Positions 11,991 through 24,120 of a DNA stretch of 64,000 nt are shown one piece after another. A program made the translations under genes and the position numbers. The stretch covers positions 22,784,254-22,848,253 of the forward strand of contig OX352765.1 in NCBI GenBank assembly GCA_947095585.1, read 5' to 3'. Under the pieces are notes generated by a model. The model was not told where the DNA came from. It searched no databases and saw only the letters and a list, made by a program, of their open reading frames with translations. How positions within the stretch are numbered: position 1 is the first letter of the stretch; each line of letters begins with the position of its first letter. Source of the DNA: Nephrocerus scutellatus (Eukaryota > Arthropoda > Insecta > Diptera > Pipunculidae).

Positions 11991-13669
11991 TGCCTGCCTA
12001 CCTTATTGCTGAATAAGGTGAATCGTTGAACGTTGAACAACGGTGAAGAAGACGAATAGACCGCACCGTTTGGATCGATCTTTAACAACTGAAGAAGACC
12101 CGCAGAAAACTTTGCAATATAAACAACGGACAAAGCTGGAACGTCTACGACGATAATGACACAACTACAATGGAGACGCAAATCATCAACTGAAAATTGT
12201 GTTGACAATATACAAGTATATATACTACACGCTGGTATTGGTCGCATGGAAAGAGCAAGAGAATGATGATGATATTCACCATCAGCAGCATCAACCTGGC
12301 CCGGCCCAGGTTAGCGAAGAGGCAAGCTTGTACTGTTGTTGTTCTTTTCTTTCTTTCTTTTTTTTTGTTGGGAAGAAGATGATGTTTGCGACAAGGCAAT
12401 GAGCACGCAAAGGTATATACGCACGCATGCGCACCAAAGAGATTCCTCTAGTTGTATTTTGAGCTTGAGTTGTTGAGCAAGGTGTCGTCAAGGTTAACCC
12501 ATATATGCACAAAGCCTAGCTTGTCAGGCGGGTTCAATGAGCTTTAAGGGTGTATTCCATATATTTATCTAATATACCAGTTTGACATTAGTGCGATTTC
12601 ATGGTCAGGTTCAGGCCGCATCAGTTGACTATTGACTTAATGTAATATGTAATATAGTGGTTAGTTATACCACTTTTTTGTTTGTGGTATAATTTTCACT
12701 TTTATTATAGGCAAATTTGTACAGAAAACAAAATTTCTACTAATACGCGACACGGTGCTTTAAAATCTAAAACAACTCATACAAAGAATTCGAATCCTGT
12801 TTTGAGGTCCGCATTACATTATGTGTATCAACTCGTTGGTTAATTGGTTAATTTTTACCAATGTTTTGATTGTTGTATTATTGTCATTTTTGTTATATGC
12901 AAATTTGTACAGAGAACAAAATTTCTACAAATACACGACAGTGCTATAAAATCTGAAACAACTCCTACAAAGAAATCAAATCCTGTTCTGAGGTCCGGAA
13001 ATTTCCGGTTATTTATTTATTGCAAAATTTTGTTGACAAGTGCTCTTAAATTATTGTATTTCGGAAATTAAAAAGATAATTTTAACATTTAATGTGCTTA
13101 ATGGTAAACTATAGTAGTTTTGAGCAGATTTTAATTAAATTAATTATGTTTATTAGTTTCTAACACCGCCATTTTAAACAGGACGATGAGGACAATATCT
13201 CATTTATTTATTTTGTCAAATATAGCATTTGTTCCTCTAAGCATGACAAGCTACACACATATACATCTGGCTTCATAAAAAAACTGCACTTGCCCTTGTT
13301 TATGTGTAATGAAATTTTTCTCATTGAAATCATTTATCGTCTACATCTACTAGTACTTAATTGTACTTGTCAGCAAATGATGGAAATGCAAACGCTGAAA
13401 CACAGAATCCCGAAAATGCATTACAAATAATTAGTATGCCGTTAAAGAGGGAATCTCTGAATTAATTGGGGCACAGCCACAGTTGGCAAAAAGTTGAATT
13501 TTATTTACTATCGGGTGAATTTTGAGTCCCAATCCTGTACAAGGGCTAAAGTCACCACAAACTTTTCTTTTAATTTGATAATTTTCAATTAAAATCTCCT
13601 CCTAGCTTGATTTAGTTACCCTAACGATGTTCTAAATTGCTTAAAAGCATCCCAACCACAATCATCATT
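11991..13669. other. Non-coding, possible upstream region of the 11.63-kb exon
   Basis: It contains a (TTTC)n run near 12343-12368 and a spaced direct repeat (12711-13003, listed separately). Several overlapping short frames around 11.95-12.5 kb on both strands are not recognisable and look like chance. Confidence 0.35.
12711..13003 (+). repeat. Spaced direct repeat, two ~105-bp copies 188 bp apart
   Basis: The segment starting GCAAATTTGTACAG at 12711 recurs at 12899 and stays alignable through CAAATTTCTAC, a GCGACA/ACGACA block, AAAATCTRAAACAACTC, TACAAAG and TCCTGTTYTGAGGTCCG. The copies differ at scattered positions, so the duplication is not recent. Confidence 0.7.
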
Positions 13670-14130
13670 CTCATATTTGGCTCTAAAGCCGGTCTGCGGT
13701 GTTGGCCTCCTGCAAAGAATTCTACATGTCCTGATTTCAATCTTAACTTTATACGTCCAGGTCTAGGTTATCCTTCCAGTGTGCGGTCGGACTGGCACGC
13801 TCTCGTGTCCCAAACGCAAAGGACTTTCTTAGGTGTTCTGCCCACCAGAGCCTATAGTTCTTCATTTTCTTCACGTCACGGGTGTTAGCGTGATATTGAG
13901 ATCTCGCCCTTTGACGGATCATTGTAGTTGTTATTCCTCACATGTGACCGAAAATTCGCTGTAAAATTATCCTCTCGAACTCGAAGTGCTTTTTGCTTAG
14001 CACCCAAGTCTTGGATTCATATGTTAGTACTGAAGTAACCATTTTCATATACTTGGATTGTATAGATAAATTCCTGAATTTAAAGAGTCTTCACAGACTA
14101 AAATATAGTCTTTGTTGTCTTTTAGCAGCA
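13670..14130 (-). mobile_element. Family R non-LTR fragment, 3' (C-terminal) part
   Basis: The minus strand around 13760-13900 reads RDVKKMKNYRLWWAEHLRKS followed by FAFGTRE, a C-terminal signature of insect non-LTR RT proteins. The 13670 end carries the GCTCTA..CCGGTC tail that also occurs at 3.23 kb and 60.82 kb. Frames are broken and there is no RT core here. Confidence 0.6.
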
Positions 14131-14629
14131 GGGCAGGGCACATGTTTATGATTTCATGGTTGTATAGGTTGCTACAATTAACCCGAGATTGTTAAAGGAT
14201 TACACTTCCTTAAATTCCTTAAATTCGCACTCCACTATCTTAATTGAGGGACGTTGTCACATTCTTTGTTTTACTCCTATTTATGTACAGCCCTAGATTT
14301 CGGTTCACCCATACTTGTGAATTTATCAATAATGTCAATATCGTATGCGTAAGCCATTATGTGGATGAACGTATAAAGGAGTTCGCCGTTGATGGTGATA
14401 ATGATAAATGGAGTGTAGTAGCACCGCGACCCATTTGTATTTATTGCGCTTCCCCCGGACTTGTGCTACGGAGACATGCATGCCCGTCCCTTTAGCTCCC
14501 CCTTCATACCAATGGCTCTTAAGAACTTAATAATATGGAGCGTGTTCAGTGAATGTAGCGCAGACTCCAAGAATATGTGAGTTCTCATGTAATCGTTCTA
14601 CTTAGTCCCAATATCAGGCGAGATCTCTT
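14131..14629. other. No gene seen between retrotransposon fragments
   Basis: Mixed sequence between two minus-strand retrotransposon pieces, probably untranslated tail of one of them. An 83-codon plus frame here (14244-14495) is not recognisable. Confidence 0.35.
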
Positions 14630-15400
14630 TGGGTTCTAGTTACCCAGCATTTCCTGCATTAAGCGGTACCCTATGCTACAATACAGTTCTGACCTTAAAA
14701 GCGGAGTTTCTGCTCCTTTATTAGCCAGCCTATCCACTGCTTCGTTTACTTCTATGCCAGTGTGTCTCGGCCCCAGTACAAACGTGTTGACTTTGCCAAG
14801 TCGCTCTGCATTCCTCCACAAGTTTGGGTGCGGTGGGTTATGCATCCAGGGCTCTTAGCGCAGCTTGGCTGTCTGTCATTATAGCTATTTCCTGACCTAA
14901 ATAGTTATTTTCCAGATTAGAGTAAGTACATTTTTCGATAGCATGTACTTCTGCCTGCAAAATACTCGTGTACTGTCCCATTGCTACAGAGTATGTGTAC
15001 GAGTTCGTTGCTCATAGACTCCAGCACCCGTGCCTTCTTATTTATTTGATCCATCCGAATACCACTTTATGGCGCCCGGATGTATCTGGTATTCAATTAC
15101 AGATCTGAATTCCTTCTTGGTGCTTATTATTACTTCAAAGTTCTGTTTGAATTCATGCACCATGTTATCATATGGCATGGTCAGCTAGGTCAGTGATTCC
15201 ATCTTGCTCTACCGTCCGTGAAGCAGCCTACTTTGCTGAAAAGTAACTTGGTTTCCCTGGATTTGTTCTCTACCACTAAGTGTAGTAGGAGTAGCCCAAC
15301 GATCACCTCAATGCCCACTGTTGGCCAGGTTCTCATGGCCCCTGTAAAAATAAACACAGACCAGAGGTCCTCTCGCCCATCCCACACCAATCACGTATGC
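14630..15400 (-). mobile_element. Family L (R1/LOA-type) fragment: RT thumb and RNase H
   Basis: Minus-strand order is as expected for the C-terminal half of an ORF2. A connector reads TGAMRTWPTVGIEV then HLVVE (about 15350-15270). An RNase H core reads MTDSQAALRALDA (about 14880-14840). The RNase H C-terminal box reads HTGIEVNEAVDRLANKGAET (about 14760-14700). The same box, with GHT in place, appears in the plus-strand copy at 58.2 kb. Stops and frameshifts separate the blocks, so it is dead. Confidence 0.8.
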
Positions 15401-15439
15401 GGCTATCCTGTCTTAAACGATAGAGGAAAAAATCTAATA

Positions 15440-15780
15440 CGCAGTAATCAGCAACGTTATACCAAAATAAGTGCTTCCGATAATGGTGGATTTCATTCTT
15501 TTCTCACTAGAAAGCTTACCCCAACACATAATATCTTGGACGACTGTGTTTATTTTGATTTTACAAGTAGTAAGGCACTAACCTCTGTCCACCTCATCTC
15601 TAGAAGATTGCTGTTAGATCAGCTTTTTATTTGCACAGGCTGTGCACTATACAGTGAGCGTAGATTCCATAAAATAGCTCATATTCGCATAGCCGTTTTC
15701 GTTGCCGCGGTCTTCATCGTAGATCAGTGTTTTCGAGGCTGACTTTGGGTTTTATAATAGTGGTTTCTTATTAGCCCCGC
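15440..15780 (-). mobile_element. Family R fragment, 5' endonuclease start
   Basis: The minus strand carries the 5' leader shared with the copies at 22.0 kb and 63.0 kb (GATCTACGATGAAGACC.. then TAACAGCAATC..). It then reads a RMKSTIIGS endonuclease strand matching RMKPIVIGF in the 22.3-kb copy. The 174-codon plus-strand frame at 15218-15742 is antisense to this and not a gene. Confidence 0.5.
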
Positions 15781-15794
15781 TCCAACCATTTTAT

Positions 15795-15895
15795 TTATTT
15801 ATTATTGTTGGTGGGCTGAAAAGCCGTGAGCACGGCGACCTTAAGATATATTATGCATCCGAGCTATTTACCTCATTATATGGTGGCTTCGTTCA
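15795..15895 (+). repeat. Dispersed ~100-bp repeat, copy 1
   Basis: The segment with TTATTGTTGGTGGGCTG..AAAGCC and GCGACCTTAAG..TATGCATCC aligns with 27355-27460. Both copies interrupt or abut retrotransposon fragments. It may be a retrotransposon untranslated tail. No class is assigned. Confidence 0.55.
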
Positions 15896-15949
15896 TTTAC
15901 GAATTACGAATGTTTAATTTAACCGCCTGGTCTATGTCTTTTATGTTGT

Positions 15950-16330
15950 ACTAGATGAAATACCCAGCGTTGTCTCGCTGCTCCCACCAAACTCTCCCCA
16001 TCACACTACCCCACCCAACTGACCACGAATACCGCCCAAGACCCACCTTAGGATACCCCCAACAACCTCTCAAACGTATATCAGCACTATTAATCAAATG
16101 CACGGTCTTCGAGTCAATATCATACAAACAATACCTAGCCACCCACTACGTCGGTGTTAAGGGGTTAACACCATTACCACATTAACCTAACCTCTTAAAA
16201 ACATCCACAACAACCGTCCCCAAGACATCCTGAAGTCTCAGCTATATCGGATGAACGGTATTCGAGTTAAGCGTAAACAGACATACAGACTTACAGACAT
16301 AAACACAAAGTTTCATTTTTATATGTTAGG
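15950..16330 (+). repeat. C-rich, G-poor inserted block, unclassified
   Basis: From 15955 to about 16230 the plus strand is rich in C and A with few Gs, unlike both flanks. It ends in an ACAGACATACAGACTTACAG run and an AT tail (16280-16330) like the 3' ends of several insect repeats. It sits between two pieces of minus-strand retrotransposons, so it is probably a separate insertion. Confidence 0.4.
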
Positions 16331-16429
16331 ATTTGAGAAGTGATTTGGTTTGTCTCATCCTAGTGAATAATTCCCATTCCTCTTCGATGGCATTATTTCC
16401 CTACTCATTTATTTTATTCTTAAGGTAGC

Positions 16430-17170
16430 TTCAAGAATAGGCAATGCTTGGTTCGGGGCCGGTAAAAATTCATTTTGCGACTTGCAGATAGGTCTGCTGC
16501 CTCGTACCTTCGATGCCTGAACGGCGGGGAAACCATATTAGGCTAATCTTTTTGTTATTGGCCAGTTCGTTAAGGTGGCAGTAGCAGCTCCATGTTGTTG
16601 TGTTGTTGTCATCATTCGTTTCCTAGTTTGCTAGCGAACTGCATGCGTTCTGCTATCGTACTCTCGAATTTACCACGAACCATTAGGACTAGGTCATCCG
16701 CATAGCTAAAGTTTTTCGATAAGATTATTCTTAAGACTGTCGATTAGCTGGTCCATTAGTAGTAGCCACAAAAGTGGTTATAGGACTCGCCTTGTTGACA
16801 GCCTCTAGTTGGCGCTACTGTAATATCGTCACCGAACGTGCTCATGCCCCATCCCTTGATAGAAGAGTCTGTTCACCTAGTTCAAGCTTGTGTTAGAATT
16901 ACTTTGACAACACTTGTCGAAAGCGCCTTTGATGTCGATGAAGACGCACAGTAGCATGTCTTCACTTCGAAGTGTGTCTTCGATTTCAACTGTCAGCTTA
17001 TGAAGTGCGCTCTTTCTGTTCCGCTTCTGTACCATACTTTTGTGGAAAAATAAGCGGCAGCCACCTCGTTGATATTTGATCGAATTTCTATCAGTAAGAA
17101 TAGATACGGCACATACATAAATAGTAGATGTTATTCCCGCTACCCTCCATATGGCTGACCACTTACTCAC
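16430..17170 (-). mobile_element. Family L (R1/LOA-type) fragment: RT core plus RNase H end
   Basis: On the minus strand the RT palm begins with RKSALHKLTVEIEDTL and CVFIDIKGAFD (about 17020-16910). It continues with PTRGCQQGE (about 16810), and reaches SYADDLVLMVRGKFES at about 16700-16660, the catalytic YADD box. A further piece at 16530-16430 reads SGIEGTRQQ..FTGPEP, an RNase H C-terminus that is out of frame. Most of the region between RT and RNase H is lost. It is a second member of the family at 14.6 kb. Confidence 0.8.
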
Positions 17171-19016
17171 TATATTATGTATATTTATATAGTTATTATA
17201 GAGGGAAAGGGGGAAAAAATTATCCCTTATCTTCTCAGATTTTTACCTTTTTGTTTTTCCCAATATGTGGGAAAGTGCCAATTAAGAAGAAATTCAAATT
17301 CACTAATTAGCTCCACTTCATAAAAGTTAAAATACTTAAAAATTGGAAAAGTTAAAAGTTTCAAGGTAAAATTATATTAAACAACTTTTTAAATGGGTTT
17401 TATTACATTTTTGTTTGAAGAGATTCAATAATGAATTAGGCAGCATTAAAAAACTAAAGAAATTAAAATTAACAGTACAATTAAAAGATTTATTTACTAA
17501 TTTCTGTTCTAATCTTTTGAACTCATCCAAAAACTATTAATGATAAACATTTAACAATTAAAAGTAAAAAGTAATAATTCAAGTTTTCGAATCAGGTTCG
17601 TGGCATTTTAATTGAAAGCAATAAATCCCCGTTAATCAGTTATAAGATTTAATTTCTCCTCGTAAATTTGTATTTAATAATAAAAAAACTTTTATTAAGA
17701 GCAATGGTTTGATGGGTTTAATTCTGAGCGTCAAAGCAACTTGTCTCACCATGTGCACTTGATCCCGAAACAAGATCCTGTTTATCATATATATATATTA
17801 AGTAATATGTTCAATTAATATAACAAAAAAAGAGCTGATCTTAAAGCATGAAGTCACAATTTCATGAAATAATAATATCTGAAAAGCAACGACGTTTAAG
17901 GATTTAATTTGCAATTAACACATTTTAACTACATCCGGACCTTAATTACATTCAAAACAAATATTTAAAATTTATTTTATCTGTTATTCGGTCTCTTGAA
18001 AATTTTGCTTTTTTCCCGCCACAAAAGTTAATGTACCAGAGAAACTTCATAAGCCGAAGGTTTTCCCAGCCATCGCTGACTCAGCGGGCAATACTAATAA
18101 AGAATCAAATTTATTATGAGCTTTTTGTTGCCATTGCATTTCGTCGGTGACGCGCAGTTGAAACGACGTAAGAACTAAACGTTGTATAATCAACCAGAAC
18201 AATATTCCAAACATCTTGATTATCGGATCACATCACATCACATCACATCATCAAAAACACAACAACACCTCCAGCTCAGATGCAAATAAAAATTTTGGTT
18301 GTTGCGATCGTTCTCGCCGTGTTGATGAAACCAATCGACCTTTAGTATTATTGTCGATTGCATCGCCAATATCATAAATTCTCCGGCAGACAACAACATC
18401 AGCTCAGATGTTGCATCGAGTGAAATTCGCAAGTTTTTTGTGGTTCAAACACTAAGCAAAGTTTTTGGTTGATTTGTATGAAGCTGTGGCTTAAGATATA
18501 ATAAGTTTCCAGCTAAAGTAAAGCCAGGGCATATAAATAGAATGTAATATGTCAGATGTCGCCTACGCCTATAACAGAGCACCGCGATGCCTAAAGCACC
18601 CAGCCCATAGAATCCGTTACATCCGTTGGGGCGACGTATCCAACAGACAGATCGACGAAATACACGCTTTTTTATGAGGAAAAGCGTGTGACGGATGTGA
18701 CTCTAAAAGTCGCTTTCTTTCTTTAACTTTTTCCTCCGGCAAATGCTTTGACAGTTCTCTCTCACAGCAGTTTGAAGTTTATTTTGTCGTGTTTTTGTTA
18801 TGCCTGTACGACGACAACATATTCATGGTGTCACCTCTTTGCGCTACATACGGCAACGTCAACAAAAACGTCGAAGCAACTGACGCAACGGATTCTTTGG
18901 TAGCAATATAATCCACACTTACCTTTGCATTTCAACTTTACTGAGGCTAATGGTCGTCAGAAAATTTTATCGACACTTAAAAAATACAGGACGAAGGTAT
19001 TGCGTACGCAGATGTC
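17171..19016. other. No gene seen
   Basis: AT-rich unique DNA with a CATCA pentamer microsatellite at about 18229-18250. A minus-strand GTAAGTGTG donor-like site at about 18920 stands alone without a supported exon. The stretch 18550-18700 is less AT-rich but shows no recognisable domain. Confidence 0.4.
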
Positions 19017-20085
19017 ATGGTGATACTCGTACTAGGTCAGCACCTTTCCTTGGTTAGCGAAGTAGCCGATAAACTAATAGCTATTATTAAAGCAACCTAT
19101 GATGGCTCTAAATGTCATGTACTGCATAGAGGAAACCTGTCAGAGGAATTCGAGATCCTAAGTGGGGTACGACAAGGTTGCATTCTATCGCCGATACTTT
19201 TTTTGTTTATGATTAGCGATGTACTTCACGCAGCTTTATCTACTGGAAACGGAGGAATTTGTCGGACTCTTACATATCAACTCAAACATCTGGACTACGC
19301 CTGACGACGTTTGTTTACTCTCATACAGGATTATGGAACTGCACCAAATGACAACAAATGTGGAAAGGGAGGCAAATGTTGCGGGTTTGATGATTAATAC
19401 TGCCAAAACCAAATCATCAACCTCGGCACTAACTCAGTAACTCAAGTTAACATTGCTAGACAGCCGGTAGAGAGAGTAGAGAGTTTCCAATGTCTTGGGA
19501 GTATTGTCTCGAACGAAGGTGGAACCGAACATGACCTTGTCAACCGAATCGGCAAAGCGAAATCAATGTTTGGAATGATGTCCAAGATATTGCGAAGCAA
19601 TGCGATCAGCTTAAACACCAATCTGCGACTGTTCCGTTGAAATGTTGAATCTGTGCTGTTGTATGAGCACAGCACTTCGAAGATGACCGCTACTATCACA
19701 AAAAGATTACAAACGTTCGTAAATAGGTGTCTACGGAACATCTTAAAAGTTTTCTGGCTAACCGTATCTCTAACGAACATCTTTACCAGAGAACGGGTCA
19801 GTAACCAATAGGCACAACCATTACACGACGGAAGTGGCAATGGATTGGTCATACACTCCGAAAAGGTGTCAGTTCTATAGCAAACTACGCAATGCAATGG
19901 AATCCGTTATCTCAGGATGGTAGAAGAACGGGTCGTCCGAGAAATACATGGCGTAGAACAGTTGAGGATGAGTCACGGCAGTTGGGAAAGAGTTGGAGAG
20001 AGCTGAAGCTCATTGCCAGGAACCGCACACGATGGCGCGTAGGCGTAGTAGAGACCCTAGGACCAACAAGGGTATATAGGACATA
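19017..20085 (+). mobile_element. RTE/SR2-like retrotransposon, RT C-terminal half
   Basis: The plus strand reads LSGVRQGCILSPILFLFMI (RT), then AKTKSS. The next block is ESFQCLGSIVSNEGGTEHD with RIGKAKSMFGM and SNAISLNTNLRLF. After frameshifts come LRNILKVFW, GRRTGRPRNTWRRTVE and an RTRWR tail. This GCxLSP / SIVS-GGTE-D / GRPRNT series is the signature I associate with SR2-type RTE elements. The YADD box is damaged (DYA at 19297-19302 followed by a shifted DDVC). The 151-codon frame on the other strand (19442-19897) is a shadow. Confidence 0.75.
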
Positions 20086-22029
20086 AGCAAATATGTACAA
20101 CAGAAAAATAAAATTCATTATAAAATGAAGTTTGATAACAAAAAAAAACAACAACAAAAAACGTTCAGTCAACTATATTAACATAAAAAATTTAAATAAA
20201 GCTTCCGCGTTCTAATTAAAAATCAATTTTTTTCTTGTTTTGAGTAACTTTGCCTATAACAAAAACTATAACAAATTTAATCTGTTACAGAAAATGAAAT
20301 TAACATCTCTGCACGCCAAGGTCGTTTCTTATTCTTCGCTTAGTAAAGTCATGAAATTTTTATATGAAATTCAAAAGAAAAAGAAGAAAAAATTACTATA
20401 ACGAACAAGATCTAATTCGTTAAGGTAGGTAGGTTCACGATCAAAAGGGAGAGCACAAAGACCCAACATAAACCCATAAATTTTAAAAGGTCGTCCGCTC
20501 CCGACATTATGAACGAATAATTTAAGGCTTATTTTTGTTGTTTTTGTTAATTCTTTGGAATCACTGAAAACAAATATTAATATAAACAACAATAACAAGA
20601 AATAGTGTAAGCTTTTTTGTTAATTCTTTGGAATGTCTGGGAACAAAAAATAATGTAAGCCACAACATCAAGAAATATGTAAACCATTCGCCTTTTTTTT
20701 ACCCTTAACATAATTTGATATTAAATATACTCGTAAAATTCCAACTAAAATATAACTTTATAATACAAAAACCAATAAAAATTCAGATTTAAGTCTACGC
20801 TTAGATATTACAACTACAACTAAGCATTTCCATAAGATTATAAACTGCCTATTAGCATTTAACCCTGTAAGAAGCGTTTTAATTTGCCAACCTTGGTTAT
20901 GATTTTTTGTTACGATCAGTGAAGCTAGAATCAGGAAATGATAACATTTCCAGATGATTTATAAACAGCGATAACAGACGTAATCTTATGCTGTTAGGCT
21001 GATACAAATATTCGCAAATTAAATTACAACATATTTATATGCCCACTATAACTGGATTAACAAGTCTATATTTCGCATGTAGGAAGTGCGTCACACACCA
21101 TCATTTTTGGTGACCAATCGAGGCATGTTGACGCCCGTATCAATGCTAAGCCACGAAACTGCAAAGTGCTAAATGATGGAAATAAATTAAGACTACGTTT
21201 AGAATTGATTTCTCTTTTTTAAAACCTGTAACAAATCGCTTAGAACTGGTTCACTGTATAACCAATAATAATTACTGTCTGTAATTTACGTAAATCACTG
21301 AGATTTTGAGTCGGACACATCACTATGATCGCTTTTTTTGTTGGGATGTTCTTTAATGTGGATGTGTGGTTTTTTAATTCACAGAATCGGGTAGTTGTGC
21401 GGTTTTGAAGTATTTCATTTCTGCAAGAGTTGCTCGTTATTTCCAAAAATAGATAGAATCATTACGACTTATGGGATGTGCGTCAATCTTACTGAAATAA
21501 CTTAATGTAAGAAATTGCCACACGCAAATGCTGATTGGCCATAAAACTAGGCATTTGATAGTAAACATTAAGGCAGCTGAAATGCTCGTATATTCATTGA
21601 ATGCACTGCCCTGTGCGTATTGCATTAAAATCGAAATTTATCGTCGAATAACCATTAACCGACCATCGTCTTGTAGGTTAAAATAATCATAAACACATTT
21701 TCATGATATATACGTAAAATAAAATCCGGCAACAATCCTAAAGGTTAAACATTCAAAGTAAAACCTCAATTAGATTTGAACTTTAATAATTTTTATTTCG
21801 GGCGTTTAAAACCGTTTAAGTGTTAAGATATAATATGTATAATCAAAAATATAAATTTAAAGCTCAAACACTTGCAACCAACAATGTAATAGTAATAATA
21901 TGTGATATGAGCAGAATAACACATAACATTTATAGTGCAATTAATCCTCCACGTGGTAGCCGCCGGTAATTTTAACCAAAAAAAGATAAAGGTGAAAAAT
22001 TGATCTATTCCCTTCAAATTGGCGTGAGG
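20086..22029. other. No gene seen; short local duplication
   Basis: AT-rich DNA. TTTTGTTAATTCTTTGGAAT occurs at about 20540 and again about 76 bp later, a local tandem duplication of ~75 bp. Nothing else was recognised. Confidence 0.4.
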
Positions 22030-23700
22030 CTAATAACATTACAACCGCAGTCTGGTCATGGCCTCATAAAAACGGAACCCATAATCAGCCTCGGAAACAC
22101 GGATCCACGATAACGACCACAGCAATGAAAATGACTAAACTATTTGGGAATCATGAAACTGTAAATAGTTCAAGTTGCACAATAGCTAGCCGATATCTAG
22201 CCCAAATATTAAGCTGACATAACAGCAACTCAGAAGATGCTCTGGACGGCGAATGGTTCTTGCAAAATCAGAACATGACATATATTAAAGCTTACATGCA
22301 TGACATCATGTGCTCGGGATGGGGGCTTGTAGTTATCAAAAGAATGAAACCCATAGTTATCGGCTTTAAAGCAGTAAATGAACGGCTGTGCAAACTTTGC
22401 ATTTTAAGCAGATTTGAGACCAAAAGCCTCATAAGCGTTCACGCACCAACAGAGGATTCCCCAGATGATGAAAAAGAAGAATTCTTTGAATCAGTCGAAC
22501 GGAAACTCCGTGACTGCCCTCAGTATGATGCAAAAATCATTCTTGGGGTATATGAACAGGGTATATGAAACTTAGCATCGTTGGCTCGGACCTTTAATGG
22601 TGCTCCGTGCGCGCGCGGATTGTATTATCACGCAAGACTCCGTCCAAAAGTCAGATTCGAGTCAACACGGCTGCCCCTTGCAACGAAGACTAGAAACCAC
22701 TACGGTCAAGCGATGGAACTCACTCTAAATGCAGGAACATTACGTCCTGTCACATTACTGTCATTAGTACCTACTCCTGACTCCATCTAAGGCAGTAGTC
22801 GTAGAGATCAGAACGACTGGTTCGATGACGAATGTAAGCTAGCGACTGAACGTAATGTTTCGTACCAAGCAATGCAACAATCATATAGAATGTGGGCACG
22901 CAAAGAAGTATATAAAGAGCTCAGCAGATATGAAAAAACAGTCCACCGGCGTAAGAAAACAGTTTGGGAAATGCAAGAATCCGAGCGGAGCTGATGAAAT
23001 CAGGAGGTCCTGCACTACACTTAGCAATTCATGAACTAATAGTGCAGGTCTGGGAGGAAGAAGCGATGCCAGAAGACTGGGCGAAGAGGCATCCTGTGCC
23101 CCATATATATGAAGGAAGGGATCCCAACGTGCAGCAATTATTGTGGTATAACGATGTTGAGTACCGCGTTTAAGATTTTCTCCTCTATTCTTCAAGACAG
23201 GATAGCCCCATACGCAAAAGTCATCATTGGCCCATACCAGTGTGGCTTCTTCCCAGGCAACTGATCAGATTTTCACCCTTATACAGGTGATGGATAAATG
23301 TCGAGAGTTTCAAAACTCACTACACCATCTTTTTATAGACTTTAAAGCAAAGCCAGAGTAGAACTTTATAAAGCCATGAGAGAATTCGGCATCCCAAATA
23401 AACTGATACGACTATGAAGGTTGACGATGGCCAATGTTATAAGCCAAGTATAAATATATGGATCACTATCAAGCCCATTCAACATATATAACGGGCTCCG
23501 ACAAGGGAATGGACTTGCATGCGTCATCTTCAACCTGGCGTTGGAGAAATTGATCCGAAACTCTGATGTAACGGCAAAAGGAACAATCTTTTTTAAGTTC
23601 ATTTAGATACTGGCTTACGCAGATAATATTGACATAGTTGGTAGCTGTACAGGAAGCTTTCATCCAGATCGAGCGGGCGGAAGAAAATCTGGTGCTTCAC
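22030..23700 (+). mobile_element. Family R retrotransposon, long decayed copy
   Basis: It starts with a leader shared with 63.0 kb. The endonuclease part reads VNERLCKLC, then SVHAPTEDSPDDEKEEF and DAKIILG (22360-22550), like the craniofacial-development-protein-2-type APE domain. Next come RRDQNDWFDDECKLATE (22800), AIHELIVQVWEEEAMPEDW (23020-23080), HHLFIDFKA (23320), YKAMREFGIPNKLIRL (23360-23416), GLRQGNGLA with FNLALEKLIR (23490-23560), and LAYADNIDIVG (23611). The catalytic YADD is YADN here. There are many stops. Confidence 0.75.
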
Positions 23701-24120
23701 ATAAATAGGAGCAAAAAAATTGTTTTGGGGCCCACGAGAAAAAGTGTTTTCAATCAGATGTATATAAAATTTGAAGAAAATCTGTTTTTTTTTAAATTTG
23801 AATGGGGTCTCTAGAATTTTTACAAAAATTGTTGTCCGTCGGAGAAACACATGTATAAAAAATTTCAAGAAAATCGGGTTAATTTTTTTTAAAAATGTGT
23901 ATAGGGCCTCACGACCCCGGGGCCCGAGGTCTCCAAATTTTTTACAAAAATTGTTGCCCATCAGAGATACATGTGTCTATAAAATTTGAAGAAAATCGGG
24001 TTAATTTTTTTAAAAAATGTGTATGGGGCTTCACGACCCCGGTGCTCAGGGTCTTCAAAAAAGAAAGGTTTTTTGCTTTAAGACCCTTTTCGACATAGAC
24101 CCTTACTGTAAAATTTTTTT
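23701..24120. repeat. Family X tandem array (~122-bp units)
   Basis: AAAATTGTTG recurs at 23824 and 23946, with a degraded start at ~23714, giving a period near 122 bp. Each unit has AAATTTGAAGAAAATCGGG, a T/A run, GTGTATRGGGCYTCACGACC, a CCCGGGGCCC-like core and ATACATGTGTCTATAAAA. Open frames on both strands (e.g. 23599-23961) come from the repeat itself. Related single units occur at about 39.95 kb, 50.47 kb and 61.13 kb. Confidence 0.75.

Noticed and set aside
15218..15742. 174-codon plus-strand open frame
   Set aside because: It is antisense to retrotransposon connector and endonuclease fragments on the minus strand and has no domain of its own.
18900..18960. Minus-strand exon ending at GTAAGTGTG near 18920
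   Set aside because: A good donor alone; no acceptor, coding frame or partner exon was found.
19442..19897. 151-codon minus-strand open frame
   Set aside because: The plus strand encodes the RTE-like RT C-terminus with clear motifs; the minus frame is a shadow.
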